The notes under the pieces were generated by a model. It saw only the letters and a program-made list of their open reading frames with translations, searched no databases and was not told the DNA's origin. The position numbers were made by a program, and so were the translations under genes. DNA of 64,000 nt, from assembly GCA_937862885.1 (NCBI GenBank), contig CALMEE010000152.1, positions 35,870-99,869 on the forward strand, written 5' to 3'. Numbering within the stretch: the stretch's first letter is position 1; each line of letters begins with the position of its first letter. Source of the DNA: an uncultured Planctomycetaceae bacterium (GTDB lineage Bacteria > Planctomycetota > Planctomycetia > Pirellulales > Pirellulaceae). Shown here piece by piece: positions 1 to 9,662 of this stretch.

Positions 1-1309
1 CGATGCGTTTGTTCGAATCTTGTTCAAAGGACGCGATGCCAGACTGCGGATGAGGAAAGTTGTTGATCTCATCGCTGTATCCGACAGGGAAGTCGTAGTC
101 ATAGCCCTGACCTGGGAATTCGAACATACAATAGACATGGTCGGCGGAGTCGCGGTCCGGCGGGAATATATGCCGACCACCGACAGCATGTACAGTCAAG
201 GGATGCACATGGTGTCCTACTTCGCGACTCAAGGCAGAAATAAAGATGCTGGAAGCATCCAGTTGATGGCTCCCCAGTTCCGCCATCAATCCTCCGCCAG
301 TTCGGTTCCACAAACGCCAACGGACAAGTTCCTCCAGTGCCGATCGCGTTCGGCCGTCCCCGCGAATATTGTCGTCGTCGACGTAACCGTAATTGGCTGC
401 GGCAACTTGCTTGTCTTGGTCCCATGCCGTCCACTGAGCAACCTTTTTCTGTAGCTCCTCGACTTGAGCTGGCGAAGCATTGGCCAATCTCGAACGGAAA
501 CTGTTGAGTTGCGATTGAATACGATCAATCTTGCGGTTCGCAGCGGAAGAAAACTCGCCTCCGGGTAAAGGAGGTGCCCAGCTGTCACTTCCGGGTAGAT
601 TGCCGCGATGCCATTGTGCGCGGATATGGTGGACTTCACCAAGAATCCCCCAGCGCAGCAAGTTTACGGCGTTGTCGTACAGCAGACTATAATGCCGTTG
701 ATGTCCCACTGACAAGAAACGACGCATTTCAATGGAGGCACGAGCCATCAATTTGCATTGAGCGATATTGTGAGCCATTAATTTTTCAACGAGCACATGC
801 TTACCGGCACGCATCGCGTCCAAAGTCATTTTGGCGTGTAAGTGCAATGGTACTGCGATGATAACTCCTTCGATGGAATCATCGGCCAGCATCTCTCGGT
901 AATCTTCATGGACTTTGACATGACGCCGCGCTTCCTCTTCATCCTTCCATCCATACACGGACAACAAACCTGGGCGTACCGCCAACGTGTTTGGGGTTGA
1001 CCAGTCGCCATGAAACGCGCGATGAATACTTGAAGGACGGATATCACAAATGGATTTCACTTCAACGTACGCTGGATTCAGAGCTCCGATCAGCACGTTC
1101 CCTTCATCACCTGTACCGATGATTCCTACGCGAATTGGACGTGGGGGTAGATGGTAGCCGAAATACATGGCACCCACACCAGCTGCGATGGTTGCACCTC
1201 CGGCGACAGTCCGCTTGAGAAAATCGCGGCGATGTAGGTTCTCATACGCGGTCACCGCCGAATAGTAATTATCGCGGCCGATTTGTTCTTGTTCGTTGGT
1301 AAGGTCCAT
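1..1309 (-). CDS. TAT-exported Gfo/Idh/MocA family oxidoreductase (C-terminus outside window)
   Basis: One open frame runs leftward from the ATG at 1309 to the window edge without a stop, giving 436 residues of an incomplete protein. Near residue 27 is a twin-arginine signal (RRDFLKRTVAGG) followed by a hydrophobic Ala/Gly stretch, so the folded protein is probably exported by the TAT system. After it comes a Rossmann nucleotide-binding start (RVGIIGTGDEG) and the family's helix/strand pattern with EGVIIAVPLHLHA and GKHVLVEKLMA; the usual EKP appears as EKL. These features fit the Gfo/Idh/MocA NAD(P)-dependent dehydrogenases, which are very numerous in planctomycetes and often act on sugars or sugar acids in the periplasm. 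The substrate cannot be told from sequence. A Lys/Gln-rich helical insertion around residues 240-275 is longer than in minimal members. The family call is secure; the exact role is unknown. Confidence 0.85.
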   Translation of the reverse strand, partial: MDLTNEQEQIGRDNYYSAVTAYENLHRRDFLKRTVAGGATIAAGVGAMYFGYHLPPRPIRVGIIGTGDEGNVLIGALNPAYVEVKSICDIRPSSIHRAFHGDWSTPNTLAVRPGLLSVYGWKDEEEARRHVKVHEDYREMLADDSIEGVIIAVPLHLHAKMTLDAMRAGKHVLVEKLMAHNIAQCKLMARASIEMRRFLSVGHQRHYSLLYDNAVNLLRWGILGEVHHIRAQWHRGNLPGSDSWAPPLPGGEFSSAANRKIDRIQSQLNSFRSRLANASPAQVEELQKKVAQWTAWDQDKQVAAANYGYVDDDNIRGDGRTRSALEELVRWRLWNRTGGGLMAELGSHQLDASSIFISALSREVGHHVHPLTVHAVGGRHIFPPDRDSADHVYCMFEFPGQGYDYDFPVGYSDEINNFPHPQSGIASFEQDSNKRI

Positions 1310-1397
1310 TATGCCAGTTCCTTCGCTGAAAGATGTTCCGCAATGGGCAAGCCACAAGGTGCCGGTAATTCAAGAGTCGTGGATCGCACAAATGTGG

Positions 1398-2474
1398 TCA
1401 AATTACACCAGCATTCATATTCGCAGTCTGGCGTCGGGGCAAAAGCTGCCGGATAAAATAATCGACTCCTGCAATTCTACCAGCGCACGTCGCAAAAATC
1501 ACGGCAAGCGCTGCAATCTCGATCCATTGCAACCAAGTATCTGCGGTTCCCGTTACCCAAAATGGCTGACTCAGCGCAATTGAGGCAAGGAAAACGCCCG
1601 CAAGTAGTGCTGCTACCCGCGTAAAAAGACCCAGAATTAACAATGCACCAACCACCGTGTCAAACCAGGGCACAACGGCATTGATGATTTTAAGGAACGA
1701 CCGATCCAAATCGAATGGCCGATGAATCCTCAAAGGAGCGGTAACACCCGATTTTTGCTCGCTTAATGCCAACGCGTTCATTTGTGATTCGAACGAATTC
1801 CATATCGCTTCAACCGATGCAAACCACTGGGGAAGCTGCGCAGCGCGTTTGCGAGCTATTTCATTCAACTGATTGCGCAGCGACGTGACTTGTTGGGCAG
1901 CGGCTTGCCGATTTACGCCATCTTGAGGAAAGCCATCTAGTCTGCTTGCCGATTGTACATAGGCCAGGATCTCCAGACGGTTCTCATCTAAAAAGTCGGT
2001 TAACATTCGTTCATGTTGCCGCCGGATCTCACGCGAACGCTCCACTTGTTTTTCAAGCAACTCAATCTTCTGTTCTAATTCAACACGCTGCACAGGATCG
2101 CTCGTTGACGACACTTGTTCACGCAATGTCTTCAACAAGAAAGGATCTGCAAAGCGGAATTTCTCTGCGGCTTGGGTGGCAAAGTCATCCCAAATCGCAA
2201 AGGTAATCGATGTATCGATGGTTGGTTTAGCCGAGGCGTCGCTGGAATCAGCGTGGTTGATACAAAGTCGCCAGTAACCATCTTTATCATCGAGTACACG
2301 CTGAAAAAATGGCTGTAATGGACCTTTGGCTTGACGCAAAAAAGGTTCAGCATCAAATGAACCCGTTTGCAATTTGGAAATGCCTTCATGAAAGAAATGG
2401 TAGCCCACAACCATCCTTAACACGACCAAAGCGGCCAAGGCCACCAGCAATTGTTTTTGAGTCAAATAGATCAC
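1398..2474 (-). CDS. DoxX-like membrane protein with long coiled-coil insertion
   Basis: About 358 residues from a GTG at 2474, chosen because GAGGG lies 6 nt upstream and it leaves a 19-nt gap after the TPR gene; an in-frame ATG at 2537 would overlap that gene. The first membrane helix (LLVALAALVVLRMVVGYHFF) and the following HEGISKL are typical of DoxX-like proteins. The C-terminal third holds about three more membrane segments with GLFTRVAALLAG and GRIAGVDYFIRQLL. Between them lies roughly 170 residues rich in Glu, Arg and Gln, predicted helical/coiled coil and probably outside the cytoplasm. Ordinary DoxX proteins are about 130-150 residues, so this is an expanded form. It is co-directional with the two TPR membrane proteins upstream and may share their transcript. 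Function unknown; DoxX relatives have been linked to respiratory or redox membrane complexes. Confidence 0.7.
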   Translation of the reverse strand: MIYLTQKQLLVALAALVVLRMVVGYHFFHEGISKLQTGSFDAEPFLRQAKGPLQPFFQRVLDDKDGYWRLCINHADSSDASAKPTIDTSITFAIWDDFATQAAEKFRFADPFLLKTLREQVSSTSDPVQRVELEQKIELLEKQVERSREIRRQHERMLTDFLDENRLEILAYVQSASRLDGFPQDGVNRQAAAQQVTSLRNQLNEIARKRAAQLPQWFASVEAIWNSFESQMNALALSEQKSGVTAPLRIHRPFDLDRSFLKIINAVVPWFDTVVGALLILGLFTRVAALLAGVFLASIALSQPFWVTGTADTWLQWIEIAALAVIFATCAGRIAGVDYFIRQLLPRRQTANMNAGVI

Positions 2475-2493
2475 TAAATCCCTCGGTGTGAGC

Positions 2494-4218
2494 TCACTTC
2501 TTGCCTGAGCCTTGAGCGGTCGCCGGGAGGACCGCAACTGCGCGGATACGCTCTATCTCATTGACGTGATGCGCCGCCTTTTCCTTGTCCCCCAGTTCTT
2601 CGTAACAAATTGATAGTGCATAGTGCAGGTTAACGAAATCAGGCATGTGTTCAAGTGCCAGTTGGAACTGTTTAATTGCGTCCTCATATCGCTCCTCATG
2701 AATCAGCATTTCGCCACGCGTGATGAGGAATAGATAGTTCTCAGGCCATGCCTCCGCAGCGGCATCGAGCAACACATGTCCATCAGCTTGTCGCATTACC
2801 TGTTGGGAGCACAACGTCACGGCGATTGAGCTTACGATAGATCTGGTAGCTTGTGGGTCGATTTCCTTGGCCAATTTGAAATAGACTTTGGCTTTGTCGA
2901 GATCACCGCTTAAGGTTGACCGCGCAAACAACGTTATCTGATTGACCACGTGGGAAAGCTTGGTGGTAAACAACAAATCGTTGATTTTTTCGTTGTCGAG
3001 GTCCAACGCCATTTCGATGAACTCCCTGATGGCCGCAACATTCGCGGGATTTAGCTCAATGGCCTTTGAAATCGGAATAAGCCGCAACTCAAAGTCGATC
3101 TCCTCGCGGTCTTTGAGATCACTGGCGAGTTCGTAATACAGACCAGACAACAAAAAGCGTAGTTGCGATCTTACTTGTTCCGTATTCGCTGTCGCGTACG
3201 CTTTTTCGATCGTCTCCAAAGCCGAAGAGTAGTCCTTTGTGGCATGATAACATTGAACAATTAGCTGCCAGCCCAAGACGTTCGAGGGATTATTGCCCAA
3301 GACTGCTTTTACGCGTTCGATGACCCGATCGCGATAGCGCAGAATCGTGGCAGGATTATCTCCCCGTTCAAACATTAATTTGAGCAACGGCGGTCCCGCC
3401 GATGACATTGCTAAAATTTGATCGTCGAACATATCTCGGCGAGAAAAATCATAATCAACGAGAAAACGATAGCCTTGAATCGCTTCATTAATTCTTCCTA
3501 AACGCTCGTTGACGACGGCAAGCTGTAGAACCGCCTGTAAATTGTCACGATCCGTAATTTGCAAGGCAAACTCCAGATGTTCTTTAGATTTTTCCAGGCG
3601 TTCAGTCTCTGGGATCGCTCGCACTTCAGGAGTTTGCGCTTCCAAGTAATGCCCCGCAATCCATTGATGTGCATCGGCAAAACCATCCTTGTCGAAGGTT
3701 GCCAACAACCTCATGATTGAAATTGCCTCGTCAGTATCGTTTACTTCGGGGCTATTGTTGCCACGCCCCAACTTAGCGAGGGCCAAAAGGTACTTGTACC
3801 GTGGTTGATCGGGAACCGAATTGATTAATCGATTCGCCAAGGTAATTGCTAATTGCGGCTCTCTCTCGCGCATCATCCGGTTAATTTGCATTTCATAACG
3901 ATTGAGCACGATGTTGCGATGAAAATGGTTGAAGATCAAGATTCCCGCGACGACACCAGTCGCCGTGATTAACGCGGGAAAACCAAAAACAAACGCGCGG
4001 CCGGATCGTGATGTTGCCCAGTTGGAAATCAAGAAGACAACGATCATCCAGAAGAAGTGAAACGGTAACAGCAAAATTTGTCCGATTCCCCGGCGCGACT
4101 TAGCCTCCTGTGCCAATCCTCGTTCCGATTTTGAGAATACTCTGACAAGCGGTCCGAACAACCTGGAAAAGCTGAAGCGAGACTGGCGAAATTCGTACGA
4201 TTTGCGACGTTTAAACAT
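2494..4218 (-). CDS. Membrane-anchored TPR protein
   Basis: About 574 residues from the ATG at 4218 (starting MFKRRKSYEF); an in-frame TTG at 4278 would add 20 residues. Two membrane segments lie near the N-terminus (LLLPFHFFWMIVVFLIS and a Gly/Ala/Val-rich one ending in IFNHFHRN), then a long helical region of tetratricopeptide-like repeats. Clear repeat units include the one beginning LGRINEAIQGYRFLV and, near the end, YEDAIKQFQLALEHMP and VNLHYALSICYEELGD. TPR arrays usually scaffold protein-protein contacts. The partner is unknown. It lies 81 nt downstream of another TPR protein of the same architecture, and the two are probably diverged paralogues in one transcription unit. The end is a Lys-rich GSGKK. 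Confidence 0.75.
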   Translation of the reverse strand: MFKRRKSYEFRQSRFSFSRLFGPLVRVFSKSERGLAQEAKSRRGIGQILLLPFHFFWMIVVFLISNWATSRSGRAFVFGFPALITATGVVAGILIFNHFHRNIVLNRYEMQINRMMREREPQLAITLANRLINSVPDQPRYKYLLALAKLGRGNNSPEVNDTDEAISIMRLLATFDKDGFADAHQWIAGHYLEAQTPEVRAIPETERLEKSKEHLEFALQITDRDNLQAVLQLAVVNERLGRINEAIQGYRFLVDYDFSRRDMFDDQILAMSSAGPPLLKLMFERGDNPATILRYRDRVIERVKAVLGNNPSNVLGWQLIVQCYHATKDYSSALETIEKAYATANTEQVRSQLRFLLSGLYYELASDLKDREEIDFELRLIPISKAIELNPANVAAIREFIEMALDLDNEKINDLLFTTKLSHVVNQITLFARSTLSGDLDKAKVYFKLAKEIDPQATRSIVSSIAVTLCSQQVMRQADGHVLLDAAAEAWPENYLFLITRGEMLIHEERYEDAIKQFQLALEHMPDFVNLHYALSICYEELGDKEKAAHHVNEIERIRAVAVLPATAQGSGKK

Positions 4219-4299
4219 TTTTATTGGATGTGTTAACCGTGAAGAGTTTGCTATAAAACCAGAATCGATGCGTGACAACCTCCAAGTTGGCTCGGCATA

Positions 4300-5928
4300 T
4301 CAATTTCCGCTGCCGGCCTCTTGATCTTGCAGTAGTTTTTCAATGTTGGCTTCCCGCGCTTCTGCCAATTCATCGAGTTTTAGTTCTCGATAGCAAAACG
4401 CCAACGCTCGATTGACGTTAACGTCATTGACCTTTCCACGTTGTTCCGCCATGAGGAAGCTCGAAACGGCTTTTTCGTATTGCTTCAATTCAACCAAAAT
4501 ATGTCCGCGCGTATCATAAAGGTTGGGTGACATCGGCGCTCGTTGCAAGCCTTTATCGATTAACTCTAATGCGCGGTCTGGTTGTTCACGCCGTATGCCA
4601 AACGCCAAATTGTTGAGCAGGATCGGATTGCTTTGGTCTTTCTTTAGGGCAATTTCTAAGAGTTCGATACCCAGCGTAAAATCTCCGTGGCTCAATTCGT
4701 AGGTGCCTCGTGCTACCAACGTTTCGACGCTTGCATTTTGTGGATCTACAACGGGATCATAAATCTCGCGTGCCATCTTAGCGTACTCAGAGTCACCCTG
4801 GCCGGAGGCGGTAAGCATCTGCAACACTCGTTGGTTCTTGTTGTCTGCAACATACCCCTTTCGCAAGAGTTCAAAATATAAGTCGATAAAACCCTTATCC
4901 GTAAATCCGATGTTTGCCCCCTTTTGCCAAGTATCTCCCGCCCAAAATGCATAAAATTGACCTAAAACGTCATCGAATTCACGTTTCAAAGACTCGTCGG
5001 TGATGCTTTCGATTTTCTCCAACAACAACGATTCTCCTTTTTCAAATTCTTGCCGCAAGGACAAGATCCGTAGGTAGCGCTCCCAGAGTGCAGCGTTGTC
5101 GGGAAATTTTTCAATCCGATCTACATAGGTCTGTGCGGAGACATCCAAATATTTGGCAAGCTCGCTTTCACGGTTCAAAGCCTTTAAGATCTCGGCGATT
5201 TGAAAAGTGAAGACCGGATACTTGCGATAGTACCTCTCATAAATCTCCAACGCCTTTGCGTACTCTCGTCGCAACAGGTGCAGTTGAGCCATTTTTAGGT
5301 TAACTTCATCATCATTTCTGTCTAACCGATAGGCGAACTCAACCTGTCGCTGTGCAGCGTTCAATTCGTTCTCGGAGTTGCTTGCTTGGTAGGACTGAAT
5401 CATCAAATCGGCGCGCAAAAGGTGAGATTTCGCATGCACGGCTCGGTCCGATGGTGCCAATTGATTCAGCAACATGCCGCGTGCAGTCATTTGGTACGAT
5501 GCAGTATCTTCACTTGGAATCTGAGTTGCTTTTACAAAATTGCACAGAAAGATTCCGTGCAAATAGTCGTTGTTGTCCTCATCGAACTGACGTAATTTTT
5601 TCCAGTAGGCCTCGGCGATGTTCAATTGTCGGTTTGCCAGATCCAAATAATTATCACCTGGTTTTAACTCCAGCAATCGCTGGGCCTCATTTTGTGCTTT
5701 CGTAGCACGTTCATAGTAATCCCGTTCCAATCTGGCATTGTTCGAGAGCAAGGCGAACAACCCGGAAAGCGAAAGAACGCCCCCCATAAAGACGGCCGGC
5801 AATGACAACAGAGACGCTCGTCCTCGTCCTGGCTTGCGCCATTGTGCGACTAGCCACATCGTCGGAAGGATTACGAGGTCGGCAAAAAAGACGAACACAC
5901 GCTTAAAGAAAAACAAAATTGTATTCAT
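4300..5928 (-). CDS. Membrane-anchored TPR protein
   Basis: 542 residues from the ATG at 5928. Residues 1-24 form a hydrophobic segment (FFADLVILPTMWLVAQW), a second one lies near 40-62 (SLPAVFMGGVLSLSGLFALL), and the rest is TPR-like helices, for example LLRREYAKALEIYERYYRKY, LELIDKGLQRAPMSPNLYD and LKQYEKAVSSFLMAEQRG. The layout (short cytoplasmic tail, two membrane helices, long TPR region) matches the next gene downstream. No catalytic motif was recognised. It is the first gene of a minus-strand group with the second TPR gene and the DoxX-like gene, which suggests a shared membrane-associated complex; that is inference from position only. Confidence 0.75.
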   Translation of the reverse strand: MNTILFFFKRVFVFFADLVILPTMWLVAQWRKPGRGRASLLSLPAVFMGGVLSLSGLFALLSNNARLERDYYERATKAQNEAQRLLELKPGDNYLDLANRQLNIAEAYWKKLRQFDEDNNDYLHGIFLCNFVKATQIPSEDTASYQMTARGMLLNQLAPSDRAVHAKSHLLRADLMIQSYQASNSENELNAAQRQVEFAYRLDRNDDEVNLKMAQLHLLRREYAKALEIYERYYRKYPVFTFQIAEILKALNRESELAKYLDVSAQTYVDRIEKFPDNAALWERYLRILSLRQEFEKGESLLLEKIESITDESLKREFDDVLGQFYAFWAGDTWQKGANIGFTDKGFIDLYFELLRKGYVADNKNQRVLQMLTASGQGDSEYAKMAREIYDPVVDPQNASVETLVARGTYELSHGDFTLGIELLEIALKKDQSNPILLNNLAFGIRREQPDRALELIDKGLQRAPMSPNLYDTRGHILVELKQYEKAVSSFLMAEQRGKVNDVNVNRALAFCYRELKLDELAEAREANIEKLLQDQEAGSGN

Positions 5929-6437
5929 GTTTTTTACGCGCTAAAACAATATCAAAAGATTACAAGTGCGATGGGTGGCAGAGTTACCAGTTTCTCAACA
6001 TCGAAATGAACGAATTCCGCATCAAATCGATTTGACTGCTGGCCACTATTTGACAACGACAGAACAGCTAGCAGCCATGCCCGTCTTCCGCTCTTATTTC
6101 GGCGACATTCGAAAAAAACAAGAGCAGCTTCCACAACAAAATCCCAGATCAGCTTGCTGGCATTTACGTTGCGCTTCGAAACTTTTCAACCAGATCCTAT
6201 TCCGCGGTCCACATCAATATTATATCAACGCGGCTGAGCGATTTAAACCCGCTAGCGAGCAGACAATCGATCGTCTTTCAAGGATTCGTTTTATCGGACT
6301 AACCCATCGATTTGGAAATTCTGGAAAAATCGTTAAAAGTTACCTGTTCGCGGATGCCGAAGTTAGCTGTTGTAAAGTAATCGCGCGGCGCCTACGTGCC
6401 GTAGCAGTTTCAACTGAGCCCAATTTCGGCTGGACCT
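5929..6437. other. Intergenic region between divergent genes
   Basis: About 510 nt between the divergently transcribed TPR gene (minus) and BBP7 gene (plus). It must contain promoters for both, but I cannot single out convincing -35/-10 pairs. A plus-strand open frame crosses it and overlaps the BBP7 start in another frame; it has no recognisable domain and I consider it spurious. Confidence 0.5.
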
Positions 6438-8156
6438 ATGAAAACTACAACCTTTTTCCGCAAACTCCGTTTTCTGCTAACAGGATTCGTTGTTTCATGT
6501 GGTAGTTATAACGCGTTGAGTGCCCAAGAGTTGACGCCAATACTGCCACAACAATCGACAAGAAAAGTTGCGTCACCATCGCCGGAAAACGCAACACAAA
6601 TACCTGTTAACTATGAAAATGATCTACCGCCGATCATTTCGAAATCTAAATCCTCTACTTCGTCATCGAACGAACAGATGCCGCCAATTGTCAAGGCAGA
6701 CCAGTTGAACTCGCGCCCACAACTGTTTCGCGCGACGCCACTGAATCCGACTGATTTAGGGCCAACGCCATCAGATGAATTTGGTCCAGCGAGATCGATT
6801 GACGCTCGGATGAATCAGGCAGACGATGCAGCCTTCAATCCGATCATGATGACAAATCACTGGCAAGAGTCACAATATCGACAACAGCCGCAGAGTATCC
6901 CCTCTCCCGACGTTCCGATCATCACAAAGTCGCAGACTTCGCGAGGTTTAAACGCCCATGAGACGGCTAACTCTAACGATATTCCAATTGTAAAGCCAAC
7001 CAATCGTGCTCAATTCCAGCCGAACCAACCAATCGTCTCCAATGTGAGACATCGACAGGATGAAATGCTCGTCGCCCCACCTGGAGCGGCTACCGCAGAA
7101 CATTCTGAGCAATTTGCCCACGCCATTCAACACGGCGAATTCGACGCCTACGGCTACCATCAACATCATGCACCCATGGTCGATGGTCATGGACACTACG
7201 GGCATGCACATTCATACGGATATTCGGGTGGCCACTATTCTGATGGTGGCTATGGATTTGATCCCTCCACGGATTACTTCCATGGTTGTGGATTCATGAT
7301 GGATGCGTGTTCGTATTTTATTGGTGAGACGCTCTACTGGTGGCGCGATGGCGGTTGGGTATTCGGCGGTAATTTTTCCGGCTTTGATTCTTTTGATGAC
7401 ACGCTGGGTGGTCGCTTTACTTATGGTCGTCGCTGGGATGAGGTTCGCGGCTGGGAAGTGAGCTTCATGGGCTTTGATTCGTTTCTGGCGAATACAACCC
7501 AGTTCAACGGAGCTGGCCTGTTGTTCGGCAACTTGCAAGGTACACCATTCGGATTGAGCGAAGCGTTTTTCACTTCATTCCGCAACAATACGTTCCTTGA
7601 TCAAGTGCAAAAGTCGCAGTTGTTCAGCGTTGAATCGAACAATATCTGGTTTGGCTGGGACGTTGCGAAGCTTTTCTGGGGTTTTCGATACATCAGCTTT
7701 GAGGACGATTTCCGCCTGACGGGAAGCAATATCGGGGGTCAAACGGGACTCTATGATCTGCGACTGGACAATCATCTCTATGGATTGCATATCGGCGGTG
7801 AGTTGTTCCATGATGTCGGATACCGATTGTCATTCTCAATCCGTGCGAAACTCGGTGCCTACATCAACAACAGCCGTGGCTCAACACTCTTCGTAAACAA
7901 TGGAAATACTGTCGTGGCGAACGCTGCTCGCGAGACGGATATTAGCTACAGTGTTGAATTAGGACTGTACGCTCACTATCAACTATTGCCTCGCTTGCGT
8001 GCCGTTGGTGGTTTTGACTTGTTTAGACTCTACGATGTCGCTACCACTGCTGGGAACTTCAGTCCAATAACTACCACGCTCACGGGTACAGCCTACTCGT
8101 TGGATGATGATGCAACGTTCACTGGTTACTCGGTTGGTATCGAATGGTATCGCTAG
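6438..8156 (+). CDS. BBP7-type outer-membrane beta-barrel protein
   Basis: 572 residues from the ATG at 6438. A signal peptide covers residues 1-29 (a basic start, then FLLTGFVVSCGSYNALSAQE with likely cleavage after LSA). Residues 30-230 are a Pro/Gln/Ser/Asn-rich, probably disordered stretch. Residues about 232-275 are extremely rich in His, Gly and Tyr (for example DGHGHYGHAHSYGYSGGHY). The C-terminal 290 residues alternate aromatic and small residues as in outer-membrane beta strands (YWWRDGGWVFGGNFSGF, FTYGRRWDEVRGWEVSFMGF) and the protein ends in aromatic/basic GIEWYR. This layout fits the planctomycete BBP7 (beta-barrel porin-7) family. Its role is presumably structural or porin-like in the outer envelope. 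A terminator-like hairpin follows 74 nt downstream. Confidence 0.8.
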   Translation: MKTTTFFRKLRFLLTGFVVSCGSYNALSAQELTPILPQQSTRKVASPSPENATQIPVNYENDLPPIISKSKSSTSSSNEQMPPIVKADQLNSRPQLFRATPLNPTDLGPTPSDEFGPARSIDARMNQADDAAFNPIMMTNHWQESQYRQQPQSIPSPDVPIITKSQTSRGLNAHETANSNDIPIVKPTNRAQFQPNQPIVSNVRHRQDEMLVAPPGAATAEHSEQFAHAIQHGEFDAYGYHQHHAPMVDGHGHYGHAHSYGYSGGHYSDGGYGFDPSTDYFHGCGFMMDACSYFIGETLYWWRDGGWVFGGNFSGFDSFDDTLGGRFTYGRRWDEVRGWEVSFMGFDSFLANTTQFNGAGLLFGNLQGTPFGLSEAFFTSFRNNTFLDQVQKSQLFSVESNNIWFGWDVAKLFWGFRYISFEDDFRLTGSNIGGQTGLYDLRLDNHLYGLHIGGELFHDVGYRLSFSIRAKLGAYINNSRGSTLFVNNGNTVVANAARETDISYSVELGLYAHYQLLPRLRAVGGFDLFRLYDVATTAGNFSPITTTLTGTAYSLDDDATFTGYSVGIEWYR

Positions 8157-8230
8157 TCCTTGGACTCTCATCAACAGATTTTTCGTGGTTGGCCTGATGC
8201 CCATCACACAAAATGCGAATATGATAGAAG

Positions 8231-8258
8231 CCGGAAGAATTTCTCTTCCGGTTTTTTT
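8231..8258 (+). terminator. Rho-independent terminator after BBP7 gene
   Basis: A perfect 8-bp stem CCGGAAGA/TCTTCCGG (8231-8238 with 8244-8251) with a 5-nt loop is followed directly by seven T residues. It sits 74 nt after the BBP7 stop and before lhgO, so it ends the BBP7 transcript. Confidence 0.85.
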
Positions 8259-8327
8259 ATTGATTCCGCGTTCTAACGCCGTGCTGCAGAGCATTGCTGA
8301 TTCAACGTTAACAGGAGTTTGGTTCGA

Positions 8328-9560
8328 GTGATCAAGTCAGACGTGGTTGTGATTGGTGGTGGAGTTGTCGGGCTCGCCACTGCTTGGCAGCTTTCGCGTC
8401 TGCAACCACGGCTTTCGCTCACCGTCCTCGAAAAAGAACAGGAAGTAGCGGCGCACCAAACCGGTCACAATTCCGGTGTATTGCATTCGGGGATTTACTA
8501 CAAACCCGGTTCTCTCAAAGCCGAGAATTGCCGCCTTGGCAAACTGGCGATGGAAGTCTTTTGCTCAGAGTACGGAATCCCCTTCGATCGTTGCGGCAAA
8601 GTCATCGTGGCGGTCGAGGAATCAGAATTTGCTGGCTTGGAACGCATCTATGAACGCGGTCTCCAAAACGGCGTTGCATGCTCGATAATTGACAAACAAC
8701 GTCTTGCTGAATTGGAGCCGCACGCTCGAGGTGAACGCGCCATCCATGTCCCCGAAGCCGGAATCGTTGACTATGCACAGGTAGCGGAACGGCTCGCTCA
8801 GCTTTTGCGCGATGCGGGACATCGAATTGAATTGGGCCGAAAGGTCAATACGATTCGGCGCGGTAAGGTTTCCGGGCGCGATGAAATCATCGTCACTTCT
8901 CAAGGTGAATATGCGTGCCGCTTGATCGTTAACTGCGGCGGCCTGCATTGTGACCGAATTGCATCAATCGGCCGGCAACCGACAGATGCTCGCATCATTC
9001 CTTTTCGCGGAGAGTATTATGAGCTGATCCCCGAAAAACAATACTTGTGTAAGAACTTGATCTATCCCGTGCCCGACCCTAATTTCCCGATTCTAGGAGT
9101 TCACTTTACGCGCATGATTCATGGGGGCGTCGAGTGTGGGCCGAATGCTGTGTTGGCATTCGCGCGCGAAGGTTATACCAAGTCAACCATCAATGTGCGT
9201 GATTTGTCGGGGACACTGGCGTTTCCAGGATTTTGGAAGATGGTGCGACGTCATTGGAAAATGGGTTGCGGGGAAATGTGGCGTTCATTCAGTAAACGTG
9301 CTTTCGTCAAAGCCTTAAGGCGGTTGATGCCCGAGATTCAAGCCAGCGACCTCAAGCCTGCCCCTGCGGGCGTGCGCGCGCAGGCGATGTTGCGAAATGG
9401 TCAGTTGGTGGATGATTTTTTAATACAAGAAGACGAGACCATGGTCAGCGTCCTAAACGCGCCATCCCCGGCCGCCACGGCATCGTTGAACATCGGAAAA
9501 CTTGTGGCTGAACGTGTGTTGGCACGAATCGATGCAACCGTGCAAGTAAGCAGCCCGTAA
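8328..9560 (+). CDS. lhgO: L-2-hydroxyglutarate oxidase/dehydrogenase (LhgO-like)
   Basis: About 410 residues. The GTG at 8328 is preferred because AGGAG lies 10 nt upstream; an in-frame TTG at 8319 is too close to it. The N-terminus is an FAD-binding Rossmann motif (VVIGGGVVGLATAWQLS), followed by the family signature HQTGHNSGVLHSGIYY and a C-terminal VLNAPSPAATASLNIGKLV. These identify the DAO-type flavoprotein family of L-2-hydroxyglutarate oxidase, which oxidises L-2-hydroxyglutarate to 2-oxoglutarate at the membrane, passing electrons to quinone or oxygen. Length agrees with the family (about 400-420). It stands alone between the BBP7 terminator and a convergent cupredoxin-like gene. Other FAD-dependent amino/hydroxy-acid oxidases are less likely given the HNSGVLHSGIYY block. 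Confidence 0.85.
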   Translation: MIKSDVVVIGGGVVGLATAWQLSRLQPRLSLTVLEKEQEVAAHQTGHNSGVLHSGIYYKPGSLKAENCRLGKLAMEVFCSEYGIPFDRCGKVIVAVEESEFAGLERIYERGLQNGVACSIIDKQRLAELEPHARGERAIHVPEAGIVDYAQVAERLAQLLRDAGHRIELGRKVNTIRRGKVSGRDEIIVTSQGEYACRLIVNCGGLHCDRIASIGRQPTDARIIPFRGEYYELIPEKQYLCKNLIYPVPDPNFPILGVHFTRMIHGGVECGPNAVLAFAREGYTKSTINVRDLSGTLAFPGFWKMVRRHWKMGCGEMWRSFSKRAFVKALRRLMPEIQASDLKPAPAGVRAQAMLRNGQLVDDFLIQEDETMVSVLNAPSPAATASLNIGKLVAERVLARIDATVQVSSP

Positions 9561-9662
9561 ACCAAAGATAGCTTTGCTGATCGAAAGTCGATGTTGCCTA
9601 CGCGGATTAGATCTTCCCTAGAATTCCGCAATCTTGCACGTTCAGCCAATCCTCGACTTCCA

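Noticed and set aside
1..1309. Apparent break-up of the first gene into fragments in other frames
   Set aside because: Reading the minus strand shows one uninterrupted frame with TAT signal and Rossmann motif, so there is no frameshift.
5966..6505. 179-residue open frame on the plus strand
   Set aside because: It crosses an intergenic region and overlaps the BBP7 start in another frame; its sequence has no recognisable domain.
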